Positions 8,672-17,914 of a DNA stretch of 64,000 nucleotides are shown piece after piece. The first letter of the stretch is position 1. Every line of letters begins with the position of its first letter. Below the pieces are notes generated by a model. That model was not told the DNA's origin. It was given only the letters and a program-made list of their open reading frames with translations, and ran no database searches. Position numbers and translations under genes: made by a program. Source of the DNA: Mycolicibacterium sp. YH-1 (GTDB lineage: Bacteria; Actinomycetota; Actinomycetes; Mycobacteriales; Mycobacteriaceae); assembly GCF_022557175.1 (NCBI RefSeq), contig NZ_CP092915.1:1364001-1428000 (forward strand), written 5' to 3'.

Positions 8672-10216
8672 CTAGCGCCAGGACGGTAACCAGATCTGCA
8701 TGTGCCACGTCGCCTGGGAGATCGGCAGGCCGGTGAGAATGGGGAACATCCAGGCGAAGTTTGTGATGACCGCCGCGACGTAGAAGCACACCACGAACAG
8801 GCCGAGGGTGTGTCTCTCCGCATTTTGCCTTGGCGCGTACAGGATGTCGCCGAGGATCAGCGCGATCGCCATCACCAGGAACGGGGCCATCGGCGCGGCG
8901 TAGAAGAAGTACATCTGCCGGTCGATGTCGGCGAACCACGGCAGGAACCCCGCGAAGTAGCCCACCAGGACCGCGGCGTAACGCCAGTCTCGCTTGACGA
9001 AGGCCCGCCAAATCGCCCAGCCCAGCACCGGCACTGCGATGAACCACATGGCCGGCGTGCCTGCCAGCATGACGGCCTTGACGCAGGACTGGGCGCCGCA
9101 TCCCGCGATGTTGTCCTGATCGATCGCGTACAGCACGGGCCGCAGCGACATCGGCCACGTCCACGGCTTGGACTCCCACGGATGGTGGTTGCCGTCGGCG
9201 TTGGTCAGCCCGGAGTGGAAGGTGTACACCGAGTACGTGTAGTGCCACAGTGACCGGATCGCGTTGGGCAGCAACCCGTCGTCACCGATCGTGCGGCCCT
9301 CCTCGTGCCGATAGGCCCCGGTCTCGGAGGCGAACCATCCCGCGAACGACGCAAGGTACACGCCCAGCGGGATGAGGCCCATCGCGTACACCGTCGGGCC
9401 GAGATCGCGGCGCAACGTCCCCAACCACGGCCGCGGTACCCGGTACTGGCGTCGAGCCGCGACATCGAACGCCAGCGTCATCAGGCCGAAGAACAGGATG
9501 AAGTACAACCCCGACCACTTGGTCGCGAAGGCAAGGCCCAGCAGCACGCCCGCACCGAAGCGCCACCAGCGCACGCCCAGCCGCGGACCCCATGCCGTCT
9601 CGCCGATGCGGCCCTCCAGCAGCGCGATGTGCATGCGCTCCCGCATCTGGTCGCGGTCGACGATCAGCGCACCGAACGCCGCCACCACGAAGACCACCAG
9701 GAACACGTCGAGCAGCGCGGTCCGTGCCGACACGAAGCTGACGCCATCGGCGATGATCAGCAGCCCGGCGATGCCGCCGATGAGTGTGGAGCGCGTCATG
9801 CGGCGCACGATGCGCGCCACGAGCAGCACGATGACGACACCGCAGACCGCGCCGCTGAACCGCCAGCCCAGCCCGTTGTAGCCGAAGATGGCCTCGCCTG
9901 CGGCCATGAGCAGCTTGCCGACCGGCGGATGGACCACCAGGCCGTAGCCGGGATTGTCCTCGACGCCGTGGTTGCCCAGAATCTGATACGCCTGCGGCGC
10001 GTAGTGCTTCTCGTCGAAGATCGGCGTGCCGCCGTCGGTGGGCGAACCGAGGTTGAGGAACCGAGTGATGGCTGCCAGTGCCGTGATCACGGCCGTCATG
10101 ACCCAGCCCTGCATGCGGTCCAGCGGGCCGAAGTCCGGCACCGGCATCAGCGGGGCGGGACTGATCACCGGCACCGCGCGTGGGGCAGCCACGTGGTCGA
10201 CGGGCGGGGCGGTCAC
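8672..10216 (-). CDS. pmt: Polyprenyl-phosphate-mannose--protein mannosyltransferase (GT39 PMT family)
   Basis: The 514-residue membrane protein transfers mannose from polyprenyl phosphate mannose to Ser/Thr of proteins exported through Sec. The first extracytoplasmic loop carries the catalytic acidic pair in PIFDEKHY (D68, E69). About ten hydrophobic segments follow, with the family block VHPPVGKLLMAAGE and a C-terminal KRDWRYAAVL/FYAAPMAPF region. GTG 10216 is chosen because it lies close to the first membrane helix and matches the roughly 500-residue length of Rv1002c; the open frame continues upstream but would cross the divergent rsmI gene. Only 24 bases separate the two divergent starts, so both messages probably have little or no leader. 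Confidence 0.93.
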   Translation of the reverse strand: MTAPPVDHVAAPRAVPVISPAPLMPVPDFGPLDRMQGWVMTAVITALAAITRFLNLGSPTDGGTPIFDEKHYAPQAYQILGNHGVEDNPGYGLVVHPPVGKLLMAAGEAIFGYNGLGWRFSGAVCGVVIVLLVARIVRRMTRSTLIGGIAGLLIIADGVSFVSARTALLDVFLVVFVVAAFGALIVDRDQMRERMHIALLEGRIGETAWGPRLGVRWWRFGAGVLLGLAFATKWSGLYFILFFGLMTLAFDVAARRQYRVPRPWLGTLRRDLGPTVYAMGLIPLGVYLASFAGWFASETGAYRHEEGRTIGDDGLLPNAIRSLWHYTYSVYTFHSGLTNADGNHHPWESKPWTWPMSLRPVLYAIDQDNIAGCGAQSCVKAVMLAGTPAMWFIAVPVLGWAIWRAFVKRDWRYAAVLVGYFAGFLPWFADIDRQMYFFYAAPMAPFLVMAIALILGDILYAPRQNAERHTLGLFVVCFYVAAVITNFAWMFPILTGLPISQATWHMQIWLPSWR

Positions 10217-10240
10217 GCTTGCGATCGTAGGCTGTGCGGT

Positions 10241-11077
10241 GTGACAGATGGCCGACTGCTGCTGGCAGCCACACCGTTGGGCCAGGTCGGCGACGCCTCG
10301 GCGCGTCTGATCGAGGCATTGGGCAGCGCCGACGTGATCGCCGCCGAGGACACCCGGCGTGTTCGTGGGCTGGCCCAGTCGCTCGATGTGAAGCCCGAGG
10401 GGCGCATCGTCAGCTTCTTCGACCAGAACGAGGCCTCGAGGGTGCCGTGGCTGATCGAGGAGATCACCGGCGGCGCGACGGTACTGGTCGTCAGCGATGC
10501 AGGCATGCCGCTCATCAGCGATCCCGGGTACCGACTGGTCTCCGCGTGCGCCGACGCCGGACTGACGGTGAGCTGTCTGCCGGGTCCGTCGGCGGTGACG
10601 ACGGCGCTGGCCGTCTCGGGCCTGGCATCGGACCGGTTCTGCTTCGAGGGTTTCGCGCCGCGTAAGCACTCCGCGCGCCTGACGTGGCTGGCCGCTCTGG
10701 CCAAGGAACAACGCACATGCGTCTTCTTCGAGTCGCCGCGTCGGCTGGGTGAACTCCTGCGCGACGCCGTCGAGGCCCTTGGCGCGGACCGTCGCGCCGT
10801 CGTGTGCCGCGAGCTGACCAAGACCCACGAGGAGGTCAAGCGGGGCTCACTGGCCGAGCTCGCCGACTGGGCCGCCGACGGTGTGCTCGGTGAGATCACC
10901 GTCGTCCTGGCGGGCGCCGTGCCGAGTGCCGACCCCGACGCGATGGTCGCCGAGGTCATCGCGCTGGTGGACGACGGGATGCGGGTCAAGGACGCCTGCG
11001 CTCAGGTGGTGGCCGCCAACCCGGGTGCCCCGTCACGGCGTGAGTTGTACGACGCCGTCCTGCGCGCTCGCGATTAG
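10241..11077 (+). CDS. rsmI: 16S rRNA 2'-O-methyltransferase RsmI (C1402)
   Basis: The 278-residue tetrapyrrole-methylase-fold protein methylates the 2'-hydroxyl of C1402 in 16S rRNA. Motifs in order are LLLAATPLGQVGDAS, AEDTRRVRGL, SFFDQNEASR, VLVVSDAGMPLISDPGYRLV (the SAM site), LPGPSAVTTALAVSGL and FFESPRRL. The GTG start at 10241 gives the expected N-terminus immediately before the first strand. The last 45 bases overlap convergent pabB. Position and divergence from pmt match Rv1003. Confidence 0.95.
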   Translation: MTDGRLLLAATPLGQVGDASARLIEALGSADVIAAEDTRRVRGLAQSLDVKPEGRIVSFFDQNEASRVPWLIEEITGGATVLVVSDAGMPLISDPGYRLVSACADAGLTVSCLPGPSAVTTALAVSGLASDRFCFEGFAPRKHSARLTWLAALAKEQRTCVFFESPRRLGELLRDAVEALGADRRAVVCRELTKTHEEVKRGSLAELADWAADGVLGEITVVLAGAVPSADPDAMVAEVIALVDDGMRVKDACAQVVAANPGAPSRRELYDAVLRARD

Positions 11078-12361
11078 CTCCCCGATGCGGTCGGCGCCGA
11101 CGATCGCCGCGGCCTTGTGCAGGCACTCCTCCCACTCGCGGTCGGGGTCGGAATCGGCCGTGATGCCGCCGCCGACACCCAGCACCGCCGAGCCGTCGGC
11201 GCCGAACTCCACCGTGCGGATCGCGACGTTCAGTTCGCAGCCGGCGACTGGCGAGGCCAGCCCGACTGTCCCGCAATAGATTCCGCGTCTCGCCCGCTCC
11301 CACGTCGCGAGCAGTTGGCGGGCGCGGGTCTTCGGGGTGCCGGTGACGGAGGCGGGCGGGAACGTCGCGTCGAGCACCGCGGCCATCGGCAGGTCGACGT
11401 CGACGCGCGCCGTCACCGTCGACACCAGGTGCCACACACCCGGCGCGGGGCGTACCACCAGCAGCTCGGGCACCGTCACCGAGCCCGTGACCGCGACGCG
11501 ACCGAGGTCATTGCGGACCAGGTCGACGATCATCACGTTCTCGGCGACGTCCTTGACCGACGCGCGCAGCGCCGCCGGCGGCTGGTCCAGCGGCAGCGTG
11601 CCCTTGATGGGGCTCGACGTGACGTCGTGGCCCCGTCGGCACAGGAACAGCTCGGGCGACAGCGATGCCACCGCACCCCAGTCACCCGTGACGAACGCCG
11701 CGCGGGCGGGTGCGGTGCGGGCCACAGAGTCGGCGAACAGGTCGACGGGCGCACCGTCGATCCGCCCGACGAACTGGGTGCATACGCAGGCCTGGTAGAC
11801 CTCGCCCGCGCGGATGGCCTCCAGGCAGGCGGCCACCCCGCTGCGGTGGGTGGCGCGGTCCGGCGCCTGCCAGTCGAGGTGGTAGGGACGGACGTCCGGC
11901 GGCGCGCGGAGCGCGTCGGCGATCCAGCCGGGAAGTGCTGCACCGGAGAGGCTTTCGTACCACCATCGGCCGCCGACGTCCTGGCGTAGCACGCTGTCCG
12001 TCCACCCGCCCGCGGCGACCGGGATGGTGGGGCCGCGGCCGTCGGCACCGGGATCCGGATAGGACAGGTAGCCGATCCATCCGCCGCCGACAACACCGGT
12101 CTGGGCGCCGGGCGCGACATCGAACACCTCGTCGACACCGACTGGTGCGACGTCGACGCTGGGGGCGATCACGGCGCGGGAGCCGAACCAGTCACCGGTC
12201 AGCGCCGCCGGTGGCGGCAGTCCGAGCCGGGACGTGGCCGCGGTCAGAGCGCGCAGCACCGCCGGGGCGTTACCCGGGTCCGGCAGCGGCTCGACGTGCA
12301 CCGTGCCAGCTTGCTGCGTCGTGTACTCCCAGGCAAAGCGCCGCAGGTAGAGCCTGGACAT
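11033..12361 (-). CDS. pabB: Aminodeoxychorismate synthase component I
   Basis: This 442-residue protein belongs to the anthranilate/para-aminobenzoate synthase component I family and makes aminodeoxychorismate for folate synthesis. The chorismate-binding domain holds EAIRAGEVYQACVCTQF, SPELFL, SSPIKGTLP, ENVMIVDLVRNDLGRV, TFPPASVTGTPKTRA and GGGITADSDPDREWEE. The KGT and the PAS-x-TGTPK motif favour PabB over TrpE. No glutamine amidotransferase partner is nearby. The 3' end overlaps rsmI by 45 bases on the opposite strand. Rv1004c, which lies between these genes in M. tuberculosis, is absent here. Confidence 0.92.
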   Translation of the reverse strand: MSRLYLRRFAWEYTTQQAGTVHVEPLPDPGNAPAVLRALTAATSRLGLPPPAALTGDWFGSRAVIAPSVDVAPVGVDEVFDVAPGAQTGVVGGGWIGYLSYPDPGADGRGPTIPVAAGGWTDSVLRQDVGGRWWYESLSGAALPGWIADALRAPPDVRPYHLDWQAPDRATHRSGVAACLEAIRAGEVYQACVCTQFVGRIDGAPVDLFADSVARTAPARAAFVTGDWGAVASLSPELFLCRRGHDVTSSPIKGTLPLDQPPAALRASVKDVAENVMIVDLVRNDLGRVAVTGSVTVPELLVVRPAPGVWHLVSTVTARVDVDLPMAAVLDATFPPASVTGTPKTRARQLLATWERARRGIYCGTVGLASPVAGCELNVAIRTVEFGADGSAVLGVGGGITADSDPDREWEECLHKAAAIVGADRIGELIASAQDGVVQLTP

Positions 12362-12398
12362 TTGTCGATTCGAGAGCGATTGGCTCGACGAATGTCAC

Positions 12399-12429
12399 GT
12401 TGTGTCCGTCACAACTCGCTCCCTAGCGT
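12399..12429 (+). promoter_or_regulatory. Promoter with dyad operator upstream of the MFS/amidohydrolase operon
   Basis: The perfect dyad GTTGTG-TCCGT-CACAAC (12399-12415) overlaps a possible -35 TTGTGT (12400-12405). An 18-base spacer and the -10-like TAGCGT (12424-12429) follow. It is the only strong dyad in the 136-base gap before the MFS gene. The adjacent PucR-type regulator is the natural candidate to bind it, but that is inference. Confidence 0.45.
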
Positions 12430-12497
12430 GATCACGAGCACCTCGCGTCCCAGCGGCGTCGTGTATTCCGACAGTCTTCGTTCAGTAAGGAAAAACA

Positions 12498-13799
12498 GTG
12501 GCGAGAGATTCGGTCCCAGAAGCGCGGCCACGGCGGGCGGCATTGGCCGCCCTCGCCGGAACCAGCATCGAGTGGTACGACTTCTTCATCTACGCGACGG
12601 CCGCGGCGCTCGTCTTCCGAGAAGTGTTCTTCCCCCCTGACATGGATCCGGTGCTCGGCACCATCGTCGCGTTTGGCACCACGTCCTTCGGCTACCTGGG
12701 CCGGCCGCTCGGCGCCTTCATCTTCGGCTACTTCGGTGACCGATTCGGTCGAAAGCCCGTGCTCATCAGCACCCTGCTGTTGATGGGCATCGGCACGGTG
12801 GGCATCGGTCTGCTGCCGTCCTATGAGTCAGTCGGCGCCATCGCACCGCTGCTCCTCATAACCCTTCGCCTGCTGCAGGGCGTGGCAATGGGCGGCGAGT
12901 GGGGTGGTGCGGCGCTGTTGGCGATCGAGCACGCCCCGGCTGACCGTCGCGCGTTCTTCGGGTCGTTCGCCCAGCTCGGCTCCTCGGTGGGTGCGACGCT
13001 GTCCGCCGCGGTGTTCGCCGTTTCTGCACATATCGGCGACGGCCTTGCCGCCGGCTCGTGGCGGATACCGTTCCTGCTGTCGGCCGTGCTCGTCGTCGTC
13101 GGGCTCATCGTCCGGCTGGTCGTCGGGGAGTCACCGGAGTTCGCCCGTGCGCGCGCTGCCCAGGAACTCTCGGCGACGCCCGTGGCAGAGGTGTTCCGGT
13201 CACCGCGGCCCCTGCTCATCGGATTGGGCGCGATGCTCGTGGCGACGGGCGGTTACTACGTCACATCGTCGTTCTTCCTCGCTTACGCATCCGAGGAGGC
13301 CGGAGTACCCGTCGACCTGTTGCTCAACGCGCTGATCATCGGTGGCCTCTTCGAGATGGTGTTCGTTCCCCTCGCCGGTTGGCTCGGTGACAAGTGGAAG
13401 CCGCAATACGTGGTGGTGGTCGGTCTCATCGGGATCGCCGTCGTCTCGGTGCCGCTGTATCTGCTCGCACACACCGGCTCGTTCCTGGTGATCACGGCGA
13501 TGCTGGTGGTGACGGCCCTGTTCACCGGATTCAACTACGGACCGATCGCGGCGGTACTCGCCAGCATCTTCCCAGTTCGAGTGCGCTACACGGGAACATC
13601 GCTGGCCTACCAGGGTGCGGCCCTGACGGCCGGCGCGTTGACGCCGATCGTGCTGCCCACCCTGCTCGGAATGTCGGCTGGTTCGCCGATCCTGATCTTC
13701 GGCTACCTCGCGGTGCTGTGCGTCGCGGCCGCCAGTTGCGTGCTGGCAACGCGGAAGCTCTCCGTCCTGGTCGGTACGACGAAGGAAGCGGTTGCATGA
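12498..13799 (+). CDS. MFS transporter, metabolite:H+ symporter (MHS) type
   Basis: The 433-residue protein has twelve predicted membrane helices and the MHS signature set: GTSIEWYDFFIYATAAALVF in the first helix, FGYFGDRFGRKPVL between helices 2 and 3, and LLQGVAMGGEWGGAALLAIEHAP in helices 4-5. Relatives import proline, betaine, citrate, alpha-ketoglutarate or shikimate with protons. A purine-rich AAGGAAAA stretch precedes the GTG start. Its stop overlaps the amidohydrolase ATG (ATGA), so transport and hydrolysis of one compound are very probably coupled. The convergent PucR regulator supports a catabolic cassette for a nitrogenous compound. Confidence 0.88.
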   Translation: MARDSVPEARPRRAALAALAGTSIEWYDFFIYATAAALVFREVFFPPDMDPVLGTIVAFGTTSFGYLGRPLGAFIFGYFGDRFGRKPVLISTLLLMGIGTVGIGLLPSYESVGAIAPLLLITLRLLQGVAMGGEWGGAALLAIEHAPADRRAFFGSFAQLGSSVGATLSAAVFAVSAHIGDGLAAGSWRIPFLLSAVLVVVGLIVRLVVGESPEFARARAAQELSATPVAEVFRSPRPLLIGLGAMLVATGGYYVTSSFFLAYASEEAGVPVDLLLNALIIGGLFEMVFVPLAGWLGDKWKPQYVVVVGLIGIAVVSVPLYLLAHTGSFLVITAMLVVTALFTGFNYGPIAAVLASIFPVRVRYTGTSLAYQGAALTAGALTPIVLPTLLGMSAGSPILIFGYLAVLCVAAASCVLATRKLSVLVGTTKEAVA

Positions 13800-15436
13800 C
13801 AAGCGATCTCAACGAGGTGCTGATCGTCGGGGGCGTCATCCGGCCACACGCGAGTGATGCTGCGGTAGCGGCGATGCTGATACGCGGCGAACGCATTGTC
13901 GCGGTGGGGACCGAAGCCGAGTGCCGCTCACAGGCCGCGGGCGAGGTTGATGTCATCGACATCGATGGAGCCACAGTGCTTCCGGGGTTCGTCGACGCCC
14001 ACTGCCATCCGCTCATGCATGGGCAGTTCGCGTCATGGGTCGACTGCAGCTGGGAAGCCGCCCCGACGATTGACGACGTCGTCGCGGCACTCGCCGAGCG
14101 CGCTGCCCACCAACCTGGAGCGGTGCGCGGCAGGGGTTTTCACCACGGCAATGTGGCCGAGGCGCGACTGCTCACCCGCCACGATCTCGATCGCGTCGCC
14201 CAGGACCGGGAAGTGCTCGTCTTCCACTCGAGCGGGCACGGGGCCATGGCGAACAGTGCGACGCTGCTCGCGATGGGGGTCACGGCCGACACCCCCGATC
14301 CGCCCGGCGGGCACTTCGGTCGGGAGCCTGACGGCACGCCCGACGGCACCGTCTGGGATGCGGCGGCGGACTGGCTCACCGGGCGCCACGGCGTGAAGAT
14401 CACCAACAACGGCCCGAACTTTCACCTTTCCGACGATGCCGCGGCACTCGATGCGCAACTGCTCGCCGCGCAGGCGGAGATGCACTCGCGCGGTGTCACC
14501 ACGATCGTCGACGCGCAGGTGACGGCGCGCGAACTCAGCGCGTATCTGCGTGCGAACAAGGCCGGTGCGCTGACCATGCGCGCCGAGCTACTGATGATCT
14601 CGAGCCTGATCGGTGAACTCGAGAACCTGGGAATCTGCGGCCGTTTCGGCGACGACCGCCTCGCCATCGCAGGCGTGAAGCTCTACGCGGATGGCGCGCT
14701 CACCGCCGGCACCGCGCGCTTCTCGGAGCCGTACTGCTGCAGCCCCGACGACTTCGGCTACCTCTACCATCCGAACGGAGAACTCGCCGAACTCATTGCC
14801 CGGGTGACCGCGCTCGGCCTGCAGGCGGCAACGCATGCACAGGGCGACGCCGCGATCCAGTTGGTGCTCGACGCGCACGCCGGCCTGCCCGCGCCCACGC
14901 GCGACGCACGCCACCGGATCGAGCACTTCGGCGGTCCCACCGAGGAGCAGGTGCACCGTTGCCGCGATCTCGAGCTGTGGCCGATAACGCAGCCGCAGTA
15001 CCTCCTGCGCTACGGCGACGAGTTGACCGGTGCGCTCGGCGAGCGTGCGCAGCGTCTGACCCCGCTCGGCGAGATCCGGGATGCGGGTGTCCCGGTGGTG
15101 CTGTCCTCGGATGCTCCGGTCTGCCCGCCGCATCCACTGGAGGCGGTGGCCGCCGCCGTCCAGCGTCGAACCCTGTCGGGACAGCGACTCGGGTCAGATG
15201 CCCAATGTCTCACCGTTGAGCAGGCTTTGCGGGCGCACACCCTGACGGCGGCGGCATCGGCGCACCGCGAGCATGCCGTCGGTTCCCTGGAGGAGGGAAA
15301 GTTCGCAGATTTCGTCGTGCTCGCCCGGGACCCGTTGACCGTCGAGGCCGGGGAACTCGCGGGAATCGACGTCGAGGCGACGTGGGTGAGCGGGCGAAAG
15401 GTGTTCGGCCGCAGTCATTCCTCGCTCATCAGCTGA
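13796..15436 (+). CDS. Metal-dependent amidohydrolase, YtcJ-like (amidohydrolase 3 family)
   Basis: The 546-residue enzyme starts at the ATG overlapping the MFS stop. It has the amidohydrolase barrel: the HxH motif in LPGFVDAHCHPLMHG, the metal-bridging lysine region GVKLYADGALTAGTARF, the histidines in AATHAQGDAAIQL and HRIEHFG, and the terminal aspartate in LSSDAPVCPPHPL. YtcJ-type enzymes hydrolyse N-substituted amino acids, ureides or similar amides, but the substrate range is poorly defined. A second YtcJ-like gene at 31.0-32.7 kb has a different neighbourhood. Co-occurrence with an MHS transporter and a PucR regulator argues for uptake and ring or amide cleavage of a nitrogen source. 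Confidence 0.88.
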   Translation: MTSDLNEVLIVGGVIRPHASDAAVAAMLIRGERIVAVGTEAECRSQAAGEVDVIDIDGATVLPGFVDAHCHPLMHGQFASWVDCSWEAAPTIDDVVAALAERAAHQPGAVRGRGFHHGNVAEARLLTRHDLDRVAQDREVLVFHSSGHGAMANSATLLAMGVTADTPDPPGGHFGREPDGTPDGTVWDAAADWLTGRHGVKITNNGPNFHLSDDAAALDAQLLAAQAEMHSRGVTTIVDAQVTARELSAYLRANKAGALTMRAELLMISSLIGELENLGICGRFGDDRLAIAGVKLYADGALTAGTARFSEPYCCSPDDFGYLYHPNGELAELIARVTALGLQAATHAQGDAAIQLVLDAHAGLPAPTRDARHRIEHFGGPTEEQVHRCRDLELWPITQPQYLLRYGDELTGALGERAQRLTPLGEIRDAGVPVVLSSDAPVCPPHPLEAVAAAVQRRTLSGQRLGSDAQCLTVEQALRAHTLTAAASAHREHAVGSLEEGKFADFVVLARDPLTVEAGELAGIDVEATWVSGRKVFGRSHSSLIS

Positions 15437-16947
15437 ACCGCGGTCCAGAGTTCGAGGCGGTCGCGCAGCTTGTCGAGGTCGAGGCCGAGCAGGCGCCCGG
15501 CCAGTTGCATCCGGTTGCGCAGGGTGTGGCGGTGGATGCCAAGCTCGCGAGCCGTCGCGTCCCACGCGCACTCGTTCTGCACCCACACTCGTACGGTCGT
15601 GAGAAGTTCGGCGCCCTTGTCCACGTCGTGCTCGTGCAGAACGCGCAGGATGCCGCGGGCCACCGTGCCCACCTGTTCGCGGCGAAGCAGGCCGAGCATT
15701 CCCTGATCTAGGAACTCGGGGAAGGTCACGCTTGGTCGGCCGGTTTCGACGGCGTGCCGAAGCGCGCGTTCGGATTCGGCGACCCCGCGGGACAGCGCCT
15801 CGAACGACACGGCGGCCGATATGCCGACGGGAATCGAGTGGCGGGCGAGCAACTGCAGGAGCTCCTGGGGCGGCGGGCTCTCGGCCAGCATGACGATCCG
15901 ATCGCCACGCTGGGTGAAGAAGACACGGCCACGGCGTTCCTCGGCCTCCCGCTCGAGAGCATCCAACAGGAAGTCGCTGTGATGCGGCCGCGGTGCGACC
16001 ATCACGGTCACGGGTTCAGCGGGCAGCCCGCCCCAGACTGACGTCGCCGTGCGCATCGCGAGCGCTCGGTCGCCCTTGAGGAGTTGCTCGAACAGGCCCG
16101 ACCGCAAATGGTGATACGCCTTGTCGAGGGCCCGGTTCTGCGTGAGCGCCAGGCTCGCAAGGGCGATAACACTGTTGACGAGGTCGGCGGCCGCCGGATC
16201 GGACCACTCCAGGCCCTCCAGCACGAGCGCGCCGTCGAGGCGCTTACCGTGGCCGATCGTCTGGACCGTGAATTCCCGATCACCGAGTTCGACACGTGAC
16301 GAGGAGCGCACGCCACGCTCCAGCGAGGCGCGCACCGCGTCCCGAATAGCGTTGTCCAGCTCCGTGATCGGTGGATCTGTTGGAGACCGGACGCGCGATC
16401 CCGCCGCGTCGAACAACTGCGCCGAACAGTCCAACTGCTCGGCCAGTTCGACCAGGATGGACGTCAGGCCATCGGGCCGCAGCGCCGCCCGCGCGATCGC
16501 CCGCTGGGCGTCGAGTGACCACCGGATGCGCGCGTGCTGTTCCTGAGCCAGCTCATCGGCCACATAGCGGGCGATGGCCAGAAACGGTGTGAGATCGGTG
16601 ATCAGGAACATCGGCAGCCGGTGGCGACGGCACGCCGACTCCAGCTCCGGTGGCATGTGAACGTGAATCAACGGGGTGCCGAAGCCCAGGCCGAGTATTC
16701 CGTTCGCGCTGAGCCTCGCGACGTAGGCGTCGTAGATCTCCTGATCATGCGACCCGCGCGGGAACTGCGAGCCGTCGGTCAGCAACAGGTGCCCCGCGTC
16801 GAGAAACGGGGTCGGGTCGGGCAGTTCGGAACTGTGCACCCACGTCACCGGCTCGTCGATCGACGGTTCGTCCTCGCCGTCGCCCCCGACGACGAGCTGG
16901 GTACTTGCGTCCCAGCGCGCCAGCAGGGAGCGAATCGTGACGGGCAT
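15415..16947 (-). CDS. PucR-family transcriptional regulator
   Basis: The 510-residue protein starts with the PucR-type N-terminal domain (SELPDPTPFLDAGHLLLTDGSQF). A GAF/GGDEF-like middle and the PucR C-terminal helix-turn-helix (WDATARELGIHRHTLRNRMQLAGRLLGLDL) follow. B. subtilis PucR controls purine and ureide catabolism; relatives control amino-acid and polyamine use. It converges on the amidohydrolase gene with a 22-base overlap, so it is the likely local regulator of the MFS/amidohydrolase operon. The dyad at 12399-12415 is a candidate target. Confidence 0.9.
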   Translation of the reverse strand: MPVTIRSLLARWDASTQLVVGGDGEDEPSIDEPVTWVHSSELPDPTPFLDAGHLLLTDGSQFPRGSHDQEIYDAYVARLSANGILGLGFGTPLIHVHMPPELESACRRHRLPMFLITDLTPFLAIARYVADELAQEQHARIRWSLDAQRAIARAALRPDGLTSILVELAEQLDCSAQLFDAAGSRVRSPTDPPITELDNAIRDAVRASLERGVRSSSRVELGDREFTVQTIGHGKRLDGALVLEGLEWSDPAAADLVNSVIALASLALTQNRALDKAYHHLRSGLFEQLLKGDRALAMRTATSVWGGLPAEPVTVMVAPRPHHSDFLLDALEREAEERRGRVFFTQRGDRIVMLAESPPPQELLQLLARHSIPVGISAAVSFEALSRGVAESERALRHAVETGRPSVTFPEFLDQGMLGLLRREQVGTVARGILRVLHEHDVDKGAELLTTVRVWVQNECAWDATARELGIHRHTLRNRMQLAGRLLGLDLDKLRDRLELWTAVQLMSEE

Positions 16948-16992
16948 GAAGTCGACAGTACGACGCCCTCGCCGCCGCGACGCCGGGGAGGC

Positions 16993-17886
16993 CTAGCGGC
17001 CGATGGCGCGCGACACCGTCACGCCCGCCAGCTTCTCCGGGTTGCGCATGGCGTAGAAGTTCGTGATCTTGCCGTCGACGATCTCCACCGACACGACGCC
17101 CTCGAGGTTGTCGCCGAGATAGAGCACGAGCGCCGGCGCACCGTTGTAGAAGGCGGGCTCGGCCCGCCCGTCGGGCCCGCCGAGCCGGATGAGGCCGACG
17201 ACCAGGCGCGCGACGCTGTCCGCACCCGACACCGGTCGGCGTGCGGCACTGACCTTTCCATCGCTGTCGGCCGTCCACACCACGTCGGGGGCGAGCATGC
17301 TCATCAACCCGTCGATATCGCCCGTCGACGCGGTCACGAAGAACTGCGCCGTGAGTTCCAATGACGTCTTGGGATCGACGGGCTCGAAGCGCTTGCGCCG
17401 GGCCTGCACGTGCTCGCGGGCTCGATGGGAGATCTGGCGCACCGCCGTCGTGGACTTGCCGATGGCCGACGCGATCTCGGCGTGCTCGAATCCGAACACC
17501 TCGCGAAGCACGAAGACCGCGCGCTCGTCGGGGGTCAGCGTCTCGAGCACCACCATCATGGCCATCGACACCGACTCGGCGAGTACGACGTCCGTTGACG
17601 CGTCGGCGGCGTCGAGCAGCACGGGTTCGGGCAGCCACGGCCCGATGTACTCCTCGCGCCTACGGGCCTGGGCGCGCAGCGCGTTGAGCGACTGCCGGGT
17701 GACGAGCTGAGCGAGGTAGGCCTTGGTGTCCTGCACCTCTGACAGGTCGACATCGGCCCAGCGCAGATAGCTGTCCTGGAGTACGTCGTCGGCCTCCGTT
17801 GCGGCGCCCAGGATCTCGTAGGCGATGGTGAACAGCAGCGGACGCAGATGCGTGAACCGTTCGGCGTGCTCGTGCTCCGGATTCAT
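16993..17886 (-). CDS. ECF41-type RNA polymerase sigma factor with SnoaL-like C-terminal domain
   Basis: The 297-residue protein contains sigma region 2 (LFTIAYEILGAATEADDVLQDSYLRW) and region 4 (LTPDERAVFVLREVFGFEHAEIASAIGKSTTAVRQISHRAREHV). About 120 further residues form an NTF2/SnoaL-like extension with DSDGK and YAMRNPEKL, which correspond to the DGGGK and NPDKL signatures of ECF41 sigmas such as SigJ. In this group the extension acts as a built-in regulator instead of a separate anti-sigma factor, and the partner gene is usually an oxidoreductase, as found here 28 bases upstream. ATG 17886 is used because upstream in-frame sequence is not sigma-like. Confidence 0.92.
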   Translation of the reverse strand: MNPEHEHAERFTHLRPLLFTIAYEILGAATEADDVLQDSYLRWADVDLSEVQDTKAYLAQLVTRQSLNALRAQARRREEYIGPWLPEPVLLDAADASTDVVLAESVSMAMMVVLETLTPDERAVFVLREVFGFEHAEIASAIGKSTTAVRQISHRAREHVQARRKRFEPVDPKTSLELTAQFFVTASTGDIDGLMSMLAPDVVWTADSDGKVSAARRPVSGADSVARLVVGLIRLGGPDGRAEPAFYNGAPALVLYLGDNLEGVVSVEIVDGKITNFYAMRNPEKLAGVTVSRAIGR

Positions 17887-17914
17887 GGCGCACTCCGAGC
17901 GCGTGGCATGGCGC

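Noticed and set aside
9305..10240. N-terminal extension of rsmI by about 310 codons
   Set aside because: It is antisense to pmt, and the methyltransferase motifs begin directly after GTG 10241.
10217..10828. N-terminal extension of the mannosyltransferase into the divergent gene
   Set aside because: The extension is Arg/Gln-rich, antisense to conserved rsmI motifs, and would give a protein about 200 residues longer than the family.
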